Assembly: GCA_948676835.1 (NCBI GenBank)
Contig: CAPOZU010000013.1
Span: forward strand, 31,992-61,488
From: an uncultured Clostridia bacterium
Lineage (GTDB): Bacteria; Bacillota; Clostridia; TANB77; CAG-508
Reading direction: 5' to 3'
Length of the DNA: 29,497 nucleotides
The notes under the pieces: model-generated
The model's input: only the letters and a program-made list of their open reading frames with translations
The model's database searches: none
What the model was told of the DNA's origin: nothing
Made by a program: the position numbers and the translations under genes
Shown here: in pieces, positions 17,513 through 24,032 of the stretch
How positions within the stretch are numbered: position 1 is the stretch's first letter
How the letters are laid out: the number at the start of each line of letters is the position of its first letter

Positions 17513-18859
17513 ATGGATGAAGTTATTATAATAGGTGGAGGCTTGGCAGGAACTGAAGCAGCCTTGCAGATTGCAAAAAGAAAAATAAAAGTAAAGCTTT
17601 ATGAAATGAAGCCTGTAAAGTTTTCAGAAGCACATTCAAATGAAAATTTAGCAGAAGTTGTTTGTAGTAATTCATTTAAATCTAATTTACTAACAAATGC
17701 ATGCGGTCTTTTAAAAGAAGAATTAAGAATATTAGGAAGTGAGCTAATTCCTATTGCAGATAAAGTTAGTGTTCCAGCAGGACAAGCTTTAGCTGTTGAT
17801 AGAGAAAAGTTTGCAGAAGAAGTAACAAAACTAGTAGAAGAAAATGAATATATAGAAGTTATTAGAGAAGAAATAAAGGAAATTCCTAAAGATAAAATTG
17901 TAGTTATTGCAACAGGTCCGCTTACATCAGAAGATTTATCTAAAGAAATTATAAAATTAACAGGGAATGAAGGGTTATTCTTTTATGATGCAGCAGCTCC
18001 AATTATTGAAAAAGATTCAATAAATATGGATATTGCGTTTTTTGGAAATAGATATGAACAAGAACGTGAAAAAGAAGAAGATTATTACATATGGTTAAAA
18101 AGAATAGAAAATCAAGAAGCAAGTTATATTAATCTTCCTATGAATAAAGAAGAATATGAAACATTTGTAAATGAACTTGTAAATGCAGAAGTTGTTACTT
18201 TACATGATTTTGAAAAAAGAGAAATTTTTGAAGGCTGTATGCCTGTAGAAATTATGGCCAAAAGAGGAGTAGATACATTAAGATATGGACCATTGAAACC
18301 AGTTGGATTTACAGATAGAAGAACAGGAAGAAGACCATATGCATTAGTTCAATTAAGACAAGACAATCAAGAAGGAAATTTGTATAATATAGTCGGATTT
18401 CAAACTAATTTAAAATATGGTGAACAAAAAAGAGTGTTTTCTATGATACCAGGTATGGAAAATGCATCATTTGTTAAATATGGAGTTATGCATAGAAATA
18501 CATATATAAATTCTACAGTTTTATTAGATAATACATATAAATTAAAAAGTAATAGTAATATATATTTTGCAGGGCAAATAACAGGAGTTGAAGGATATGT
18601 TGAATCGATTTCTTCTGGATTTATGGTAGGTGTTAATGTTGCAAATAGGATGTTAGGAATAGAAGAAATCGAGATGCCTATAGAAACTGTAATTGGAGCT
18701 TTAGCCAATTATGTTTCTACTGAAAATAATAAATTTCAACCAATGAATGCAAACTTTGGTATATTGCCACAACTTGAAGAAAAAATAAAAGATAAGAAAC
18801 TTAAATATTCTAAATTAGCAGAAATAAGTTTAGAGAAAATAAAGAAAATTAAAATGTAA
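17513..18859 (+). CDS. trmFO: Folate/FAD-dependent tRNA (uracil-54-C5) methyltransferase TrmFO
   Basis: TrmFO makes m5U54 in the T-loop of tRNA using methylenetetrahydrofolate and FADH2. The FAD-binding GGGLAGTEAA begins at residue 8. EVVCSNSFKSN (Cys51) and EGCMPVEIMAKRG (Cys242) hold the two conserved cysteines, and PLKPVGFTDRRTGRRPYALVQLR with FQTNLKYGEQKRVF are family signatures. The 448-residue length is close to normal. AAGGAG (17499-17504) overlaps the stop of protein B, suggesting coupling with that unknown gene. In other Firmicutes topA and trmFO are often adjacent; here protein B has been inserted between them. Confidence 0.96.
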   Translation: MDEVIIIGGGLAGTEAALQIAKRKIKVKLYEMKPVKFSEAHSNENLAEVVCSNSFKSNLLTNACGLLKEELRILGSELIPIADKVSVPAGQALAVDREKFAEEVTKLVEENEYIEVIREEIKEIPKDKIVVIATGPLTSEDLSKEIIKLTGNEGLFFYDAAAPIIEKDSINMDIAFFGNRYEQEREKEEDYYIWLKRIENQEASYINLPMNKEEYETFVNELVNAEVVTLHDFEKREIFEGCMPVEIMAKRGVDTLRYGPLKPVGFTDRRTGRRPYALVQLRQDNQEGNLYNIVGFQTNLKYGEQKRVFSMIPGMENASFVKYGVMHRNTYINSTVLLDNTYKLKSNSNIYFAGQITGVEGYVESISSGFMVGVNVANRMLGIEEIEMPIETVIGALANYVSTENNKFQPMNANFGILPQLEEKIKDKKLKYSKLAEISLEKIKKIKM

Positions 18860-18900
18860 TGCAAAAAGCAATACAAAACGTAAAAAGTTATGTAGAACTA

Positions 18901-18929
18901 TTGAAAAAAACTAGTATTTGTGCTAAAAT
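18901..18929 (+). promoter_or_regulatory. Promoter of the unknown four-gene operon
   Basis: TTGAAA (18901-18906) and TAAAAT (18924-18929) are 17 bp apart, with an extended -10 (TGC directly upstream). It lies about 90 bp before the first small gene. A small GTTGA/TCAAC dyad follows in the leader. Confidence 0.7.
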
Positions 18930-19016
18930 GATAACAGTTGAAAGTTTATCAACAATTAAAAAATAGAAATAATATGACATTATAATATACACTAAAGATT
19001 AGGAAGGAGAACTAGT

Positions 19017-19139
19017 ATGGGAAGAAAATTAAGTAAAGAAGGACTAGAACTTATTGATAAATTAGCTCAAATGACAGTTGATGTTGCGAAACTACAAGCT
19101 GAAATTGAAGTAAAAAAAGAGAAAAAAGAAGAAAAATAA
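19017..19139 (+). CDS. Small unrecognised protein, 40 aa
   Basis: ATG 19017 is preceded by AGGAAGGAGA (19001-19010) at good spacing and opens a 40-codon frame ending at TAA 19137-19139. The peptide starts MGRKLSKEGLELIDKLAQMT and is helical and amphipathic in its first 30 residues, ending in a K/E-rich tail. It matches nothing I recognise. The strong SD, its own upstream promoter and the next SD only a few bases downstream argue that it is a real gene, the first of an operon of four unknown genes. It may act as a partner of the coiled-coil protein that follows. Confidence 0.7.
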   Translation: MGRKLSKEGLELIDKLAQMTVDVAKLQAEIEVKKEKKEEK

Positions 19140-19190
19140 AAAAAGGAGGATATAATAAGTAATCAAAATACTTATTATAAAATTAAAAGT

Positions 19191-21335
19191 ATGGGAAAAA
19201 TGACTTTATCAGAGATTAGAAAAAAGGTACCTGATTTACAAACAGAAATTGTAAATTTAGTTAAAGAAAATCAAGCAGATGTTGATACTTTAGCTAGACT
19301 TGATTCAGAAATTCTTGATTTACAAGATTTAGTAGATTCTTCTAAAAAAGATTTGGAAACAGCTGAAGAATTTATAAAAAAACATGCTAAGAGCACAGAT
19401 AAAGTGATGATGGGTGCTGTAGCTGCATATAAACAAAGAAAAAATGCTGCTGAAAAAACAATTTCAGCCCAACAAGCAGAAATTGATAAAAAAGTTGCTG
19501 AAAAAGCAGAAATTGAAAAGCCCGATTCTGATTATTCTAAAAGAGAAGCAAAAGTTGCTGAGTGCCAAAAACAAATAGATGAGATTTGTGATATTTTAGT
19601 TCAAGATCCTACAATTAATGCTGAAATGCAAAAAGCAATAAAAATTAAATTTGGTGAAGAAATTGATGCAAAAAATGCAAAAATAGATATATACAAAAAA
19701 GCTAAAGATGGTATAATGACTGGATTAAAAGATGATTCAAAAAATGGATTAAAAAAATTAGCAGAGAAACTACAGAAAGCTCAGGAAGAATTTGATGAAG
19801 CTACTTATGATCCATCAAAAGATATAAAAGCATATCAGGCAACACTTATAAAAGCAAAAGAAAAATTAACAAATGCAATAAATTCAAAATTTGGTGTTAC
19901 TATAGACAAAAAAGATATTAGAGTTATAATGTCTGCTTTAGAATCTGGAAAAATAGATGAACTTTCTCTTCCAAGTATAGAAAAAACAATTAGTGAAGCA
20001 GAAGCAGAAGTTACAAAACTTGCAGAATCTAGAGACAAATCTTTAGAACGTATAGAATCTAAAAAAGTAGTTGGAAATCCAGTTGCTACTCCTGAAATGG
20101 AAGCAAATCAACAAGAAATTGATAATTTAGAACAAGAAATTGGAACATTAGACACAGAAATGAAAGATATTGAAGCACAAGTTATAGATATAAATAAGCA
20201 AATCAAAGAAAAAGAAGATGAACTTGGGGAACCATCAGAAGAATATAAAGATTTTCAAGAAGCTCAAAAAGCTCTTAGAGATGAGCATATTATTCCAGAA
20301 GATATTGCTGATGAATTATTAGAAAAACCAGAAGTAAAAAGCAAATATGAAGAATTTGAAAAAGCAGATTTAGCTGTTAGAGAGGCTTTCCAAGCTTGCA
20401 AACTAACAGGAAAATGTGAAGAACCAGGTAAAGATGAAAATGTGGATAGAGATAAAGTTATAAAACAATTACAAGATGCTATCGCAAACTATCAAAAAGT
20501 ATCAGAAGAATTATCAACATTAACTGGATTTGATACGGAATCTTGGCATAATCATTTGTTAGAAGACTTAAATGTAAGAGGTATGGAAGGAGATAAAGAA
20601 ATATTAAACAACCCAGCATATTTCCATACAAGAAATCAAGAATTTAAATTAATTTTAAAAGATAAAGAAGCAATGAATGGTGGTAAAGCCATAGATGAAT
20701 ATGAAGCTGTTGAAGGTTCATTGGTAAAAATAGATGAAGCACAAGAAAAAATTCTAAAAGGAGATTCTTCAGTAGAAGCTGATAAATTATTTGCAGAACC
20801 AGATAAAGGTTACTTTAAATTAATGGATAAATTTACAGAAGCTAGTGGGTTTGAAAAAGGTAGTGGTCTTTTCCCAGGAGTTACAATATATGATTTACTT
20901 AAAGGCGATAACAAAATGAGTAAAAAACCATTTAATAGAATCAAAGGATTTTTCAAACGTATTGCTGATAAATTCAAAAAAGAACCAATATTTGATATAC
21001 CTGAATCAAAACTAGATGTAATGGATAGATATGATGAAACAAGAACAGATTCTGTTCAAGAAGAAATTGGAAAAAGAAAAGATTTAGAAGAATTATATAG
21101 TAGAAGAGAACAATTAGTAAAACAAAGTGATGATAAACAAACTATATTAGCAGGAAAAAGTGTAGACTTAGCCAAAGCAAAAGACAAACGTGATGAACTT
21201 GCTAAATCAGCTCCTGCTAAATCATCAGTTATTGAAGCTACAGAAATAGATTTAATGAAAGTAAAATATGATGAAGCAATTGTACAAGCAGCTATAGAAA
21301 AAGTTGAACGTGATGATGATGACGGTAGAGTTTAA
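19191..21335 (+). CDS. Unrecognised coiled-coil protein, 714 aa
   Basis: No family is recognised. Long heptad-like, E/K/A/Q-rich stretches at about residues 13-130, 185-235, 260-345 and 615-670 indicate coiled coils. The span 370-560 is less regular and contains two cysteines (CKLTGKC, 403-409). A short basic amphipathic segment, FNRIKGFFKRIADKFKK (581-597), resembles the tail segment of protein B. The C-terminus is acidic (RDDDDGRV). There is no signal peptide or membrane span. The start is uncertain: the strong SD AAGGAGG (19143-19149) lies some 40 bases before the first ATG (19191), while the frame is open upstream and an ATA codon at 19155 sits 5 nt after the SD. It follows the 40-aa gene closely. 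Confidence 0.82.
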   Translation: MGKMTLSEIRKKVPDLQTEIVNLVKENQADVDTLARLDSEILDLQDLVDSSKKDLETAEEFIKKHAKSTDKVMMGAVAAYKQRKNAAEKTISAQQAEIDKKVAEKAEIEKPDSDYSKREAKVAECQKQIDEICDILVQDPTINAEMQKAIKIKFGEEIDAKNAKIDIYKKAKDGIMTGLKDDSKNGLKKLAEKLQKAQEEFDEATYDPSKDIKAYQATLIKAKEKLTNAINSKFGVTIDKKDIRVIMSALESGKIDELSLPSIEKTISEAEAEVTKLAESRDKSLERIESKKVVGNPVATPEMEANQQEIDNLEQEIGTLDTEMKDIEAQVIDINKQIKEKEDELGEPSEEYKDFQEAQKALRDEHIIPEDIADELLEKPEVKSKYEEFEKADLAVREAFQACKLTGKCEEPGKDENVDRDKVIKQLQDAIANYQKVSEELSTLTGFDTESWHNHLLEDLNVRGMEGDKEILNNPAYFHTRNQEFKLILKDKEAMNGGKAIDEYEAVEGSLVKIDEAQEKILKGDSSVEADKLFAEPDKGYFKLMDKFTEASGFEKGSGLFPGVTIYDLLKGDNKMSKKPFNRIKGFFKRIADKFKKEPIFDIPESKLDVMDRYDETRTDSVQEEIGKRKDLEELYSRREQLVKQSDDKQTILAGKSVDLAKAKDKRDELAKSAPAKSSVIEATEIDLMKVKYDEAIVQAAIEKVERDDDDGRV

Positions 21336-21345
21336 TAAAATATAA

Positions 21346-21381
21346 ATCAGTAAAAGGCTATGAGAATAGCCTTTTACTGAT
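21346..21381 (+). other. Perfect 16-bp hairpin with GAGA tetraloop
   Basis: ATCAGTAAAAGGCTAT (21346-21361) and ATAGCCTTTTACTGAT (21366-21381) pair perfectly around GAGA, a GNRA-type tetraloop. No T tract follows, so an ordinary intrinsic terminator is doubtful. In the 72-base gap between two operon genes it may instead stabilise or process the mRNA and set their relative expression, or act as a weak terminator. Confidence 0.6.
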
Positions 21382-21407
21382 ACTGTATTGAAAGGTATAA
21401 TATAAAT

Positions 21408-22481
21408 ATGAGTGATTATACGAAAGAACATTCAAATAGAAATCAAAAAAGACTTAAAATGAGAAGAATGTGCCAAAAACAATTAGAAAGAAAAAGAAAA
21501 ACATTAGAACAAAAAGCAAGAGAAGAAAAAAAGAAAATGAGAAAAAATCTTGCTAAAAGCAAGGAAAAAATAAAAAAATATTCTAAAGAAACTATAGATG
21601 CTTCTAGAAAAGATGACCGTAAATCAAGTAAAAAGATTTCTAAACCCAAAACAATTCCTAATAATAGATTTACAGAACCTAAAAAAAGATCTTTATTAAG
21701 AAGAGTTATGTTGCAAATGAAATATAATAGAGGAGCTTTTGATTATATTGAAGATGAATATGATAATCTTACAAAACAAGAACTAGAAGAATATAGAACG
21801 TCTAAATTTAGAAGTGATAGATGCTATTATAAGGAAGTTCAGCAATATGAAGATGCAACAGATGATGTAACTGTAAGAAAAGGTTGGACCAAATTTAAAG
21901 TTGGATTAATTGCTCTTACGTTAACAGGTCTTACAATTGGTTCAGCAACAATGTATCATGGAATAATGAAAGACATACGAGATAATGCTCCACAACCAGT
22001 TGTAATAGTTACACTTGCTGAAGCAAGTCCAGAACAGATCGATATTGCAAACATAGATATGAATTTAATAAAAAATGATTCAGAATACAATTTTGAAAAT
22101 TTAACAAGAGAAGAACAACTTGATGCAGTTCTTAGAATACCTGCTGTAGAATCCAAAATCAGTGTAGGTAGATTTAGAAATTCAATTATAGGTACCAATT
22201 TAGATGGTGATCAAGAATTATTAGATGAAATTGTTGAGGAAGCATTTGGTGAAGAAGAATATGCTGCTTATTCAGATGCTAAAAAAGAAGATTTGAGAAA
22301 GTTAGCATATGAGTTACTAGATAGTGAAAAAAAAGAGTGGGCAAGAGATCCAATTGCTTTAAAAGAACTTAGACAAAGACAAGAAGTTGAAAGATTAGAA
22401 AGAGAAGCTAATATGGCAGAAGTAGAAAGAAGACTAAATGGCAGTCATTCTCAAAATGAACAAGAATTAGATGATAGGTGA
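21408..22481 (+). CDS. Unrecognised single-pass membrane protein, 357 aa
   Basis: No family is recognised. Residues 1-110 are extremely basic (repeated K/R, coiled-coil-like at about 15-60), followed by an acidic stretch at 111-155. One membrane span lies at about 165-185 (VGLIALTLTGLTIGSATMY). The C-terminal region (190-357) is acidic and helical and ends in a hydrophilic EQELDDR tail. By the positive-inside rule the basic part should be cytoplasmic and the acidic part outside. There is no cleavable signal peptide or sortase motif. The SD GAAAGG (21390-21395) is 12 nt before ATG 21408. The stop TGA overlaps the SD of the next small gene, so they are coupled. Confidence 0.8.
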   Translation: MSDYTKEHSNRNQKRLKMRRMCQKQLERKRKTLEQKAREEKKKMRKNLAKSKEKIKKYSKETIDASRKDDRKSSKKISKPKTIPNNRFTEPKKRSLLRRVMLQMKYNRGAFDYIEDEYDNLTKQELEEYRTSKFRSDRCYYKEVQQYEDATDDVTVRKGWTKFKVGLIALTLTGLTIGSATMYHGIMKDIRDNAPQPVVIVTLAEASPEQIDIANIDMNLIKNDSEYNFENLTREEQLDAVLRIPAVESKISVGRFRNSIIGTNLDGDQELLDEIVEEAFGEEEYAAYSDAKKEDLRKLAYELLDSEKKEWARDPIALKELRQRQEVERLEREANMAEVERRLNGSHSQNEQELDDR

Positions 22482-22486
22482 TACAA

Positions 22487-22714
22487 ATGAAAGAATTTGA
22501 AATTGGTGGGAAAATAACTTTAGAGGATAATAAACAATACAGAATTGTAGATATTATAAATGAAGAAGGAATAGATTTTTACTTTTGTTGTACAGTAGAT
22601 AAAAATATTGAACCTAAAGTTTTAGTAAAGAAAGAACTTGATGGCAAAGTATTTATAAAAGAAGTTACAAATCCAAAAATAATAAAAAAAGTAATGTTAA
22701 AAATGATAAAATAA
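22487..22714 (+). CDS. Small unrecognised protein, 75 aa
   Basis: ATG 22487 is chosen over an in-frame GTG at 22478 because AGGTGA (22476-22481) sits 5 nt before it. The SD overlaps the stop of the upstream membrane-protein gene. The product (MKEFEIGGKITLEDNKQYRI and onward) looks like a small beta-rich fold with alternating hydrophobics, two adjacent cysteines (FCC) and a basic C-terminus (IIKKVMLKMIK). Its general look recalls small Firmicute DUF1292-like proteins, but this is only an impression. It is the last gene of the unknown operon; no clear terminator was seen before the rpsL promoter 49 bp downstream. Confidence 0.7.
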   Translation: MKEFEIGGKITLEDNKQYRIVDIINEEGIDFYFCCTVDKNIEPKVLVKKELDGKVFIKEVTNPKIIKKVMLKMIK

Positions 22715-22763
22715 AACTCATAAAAAACCTACGGAATAAAGAAAAAATAAAGTTCGGAAAGTA

Positions 22764-22792
22764 TTGACAACGAGTTATAAAAATGATAAAAT
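22764..22792 (+). promoter_or_regulatory. Promoter of the str operon (rpsL)
   Basis: Consensus TTGACA (22764-22769), 17-bp spacer and TAAAAT (22787-22792) with an extended -10 (TGA directly upstream). This is the strongest promoter match in the window, as expected for ribosomal protein genes. Confidence 0.85.
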
Positions 22793-22794
22793 AG

Positions 22795-22842
22795 ATACGC
22801 TTTTGTATAGGGAGACCTATGCTTTGGCGTATTATTTTATTT
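22795..22842 (+). promoter_or_regulatory. Structured rpsL leader, nested hairpin
   Basis: An outer stem ATACGC (22795-22800) with GCGTAT (22827-22832) encloses a symmetric 6/6 internal loop (TTTTGT and GCTTTG) and an inner stem ATAGG (22807-22811) with CCTAT (22816-22820) capped by GAGA. A T-rich tract (TATTTTATTTAT) follows, so the fold could act as an attenuator. It starts close to the expected transcription start. An autoregulatory r-protein leader is possible but not proven. Confidence 0.55.
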
Positions 22843-22866
22843 ATAGAAATGAGGTGAAAAAGAAGA

Positions 22867-23280
22867 ATGCCAACAATTAATCAATTAGTAAGAAAAGGTA
22901 GACAAACATCAACAACAAAATCAACAGCTCCTGCTCTTCAAAAAGGTTATAACTCTAGAAAAAAAGTTCAAACTGATCATAGAGCTCCACAAAAAAGAGG
23001 TGTATGTACAGTAGTTAAAACTGTTACACCTAAGAAGCCTAACTCAGCTTTAAGAAAAGTTGCCAGAGTTAAACTTTCAAATGGATATGAAGTAACATCT
23101 TATATCCCTGGTGTAGGACATAACTTACAAGAACACAGTGTTGTACTTATAAGAGGTGGTAGAGTAAAAGACTTACCAGGTGTTAGATACCACATCATTA
23201 GAGGTACTTTAGATACAGCTGGTGTTAAAGATAGAATGCAAGCTAGATCTAAGTATGGAGCTAAGCGTCCAAAGAAATAG
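22867..23280 (+). CDS. rpsL: 30S ribosomal protein S12
   Basis: This 137-residue protein is S12, which lies at the decoding centre of the 30S subunit. TPTINQLVRKGR-type N-terminus, the loop TPKKPNSALRKVARV with the lysine whose mutation gives streptomycin resistance in other species still present, and SYIPGVGHNLQEHSVVLIRGGRVKDLPGVRY (second conserved loop) are all visible. The C-terminus is KYGAKRPKK. GAGGTG (22850-22855) precedes ATG 22867. First gene of rpsL-rpsG-fusA-tuf. Confidence 0.98.
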   Translation: MPTINQLVRKGRQTSTTKSTAPALQKGYNSRKKVQTDHRAPQKRGVCTVVKTVTPKKPNSALRKVARVKLSNGYEVTSYIPGVGHNLQEHSVVLIRGGRVKDLPGVRYHIIRGTLDTAGVKDRMQARSKYGAKRPKK

Positions 23281-23304
23281 AATGAACTACAAAAATTAAT
23301 TGAT

Positions 23305-23495
23305 AATAGTGCATTGTTCTTTTATAGAATATATAAGAAATCTTGCACTATTACGGGAAAGTGAAATAATCTTTTCAGAGTACCTTTCTGCATTATGTGC
23401 AGAACAAATAAAAACAAAATGCTTTGTAAAGTAGTTAATGATGTCTTTTGAGATGTCGCAGCTTCGAGGATTACGAAGTAATCGTTGAAGTGCTG
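23305..23495 (+). promoter_or_regulatory. Structured rpsL-rpsG intercistronic region (candidate S7 autoregulatory site)
   Basis: The 257-base gap between rpsL and rpsG holds several strong hairpins. (1) AATAGTGCA (23305-23313) pairs with TGCACTATT (23344-23352), with an inner TTCTT/AAGAA and TATA/TATA stem. (2) TTCTGCA (23386-23392) pairs with TGCAGAA (23398-23404). (3) CAGC...TTC...GATTAC (23459-23474) pairs with GTAATC...GAA...GCTG (to 23495). In E. coli the S7 repressor site lies in exactly this rpsL-rpsG gap, so an analogous site is inferred here; the folds differ and homology is not shown. Confidence 0.55.
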
Positions 23496-23537
23496 ATTGA
23501 TTTTTTACAGAGTAAAAAATTAAAGGAGGGAAGTATA

Positions 23538-24008
23538 GTGCCAAGAAAAGGATATATAGCAAAAAGAGATGTATTACCAGATCCATTATATAATAGTAAA
23601 GTTGTTACAAAATTAATCAACAATATAATGTTAGATGGTAAAAAATCAGTTGCTCAAAACATAGTTTATGGTGCTTTCGATATAATCAAAGAAAAAGAAC
23701 AAAAAGATCCATTAGAAGTATTCGAAGCTGCATTAGAAAACATAATGCCAGTTCTTGAAGTTAAAGCAAGAAGAGTTGGTGGAGCAACATACCAAGTACC
23801 ATTAGAAATTAGACCAGAAAGAAGACAAACTTTAGGTTTAAGATGGTTAGTAGCTTATAGTAGAAAAAGACATGAAAAAACAATGGCTGAGAAATTAGCT
23901 GGTGAAATTATAGATGCTATTAACGGAAATGGTGGAGCATTCAAGAAGAAAGAAGATACACATAGAATGGCTGAAGCTAATAAGGCTTTTGCACACTACA
24001 AATGGTAG
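23538..24008 (+). CDS. rpsG: 30S ribosomal protein S7
   Basis: S7 nucleates assembly of the 30S head by binding 16S rRNA. The 156-residue product is MPRKGYIAKRDVLPDPLYNS onward, with KLINNIMLDGKKSVA, VKARRVGGATYQVP and RRQTLGLRWLV as conserved parts, ending AHYKW. An open frame extends upstream to 23448, but GTG 23538 is the real start: AAAGGAGG (23522-23529) is 8 nt before it and the N-terminus then matches the family. The upstream extension lies inside the structured leader. Confidence 0.98.
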   Translation: MPRKGYIAKRDVLPDPLYNSKVVTKLINNIMLDGKKSVAQNIVYGAFDIIKEKEQKDPLEVFEAALENIMPVLEVKARRVGGATYQVPLEIRPERRQTLGLRWLVAYSRKRHEKTMAEKLAGEIIDAINGNGGAFKKKEDTHRMAEANKAFAHYKW

Positions 24009-24032
24009 AATTTGAAATAGGAGGAAAAAATA

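Noticed and set aside
21373..21401. Possible promoter (TTTACT-17-TATAAT) before the 357-aa gene
   Set aside because: The -10 lies only 7 bases from the start codon and overlaps the SD region, leaving no usable leader.
9546..22714. Prophage or defence island
   Set aside because: No integrase, capsid, nuclease, toxin or recognised defence domain is visible; composition and strand match the housekeeping neighbours.
23448..23537. Longer S7 N-terminus starting upstream
   Set aside because: The extra residues match no S7, lie in the structured leader, and the strong SD with GTG 23538 restores the family N-terminus.
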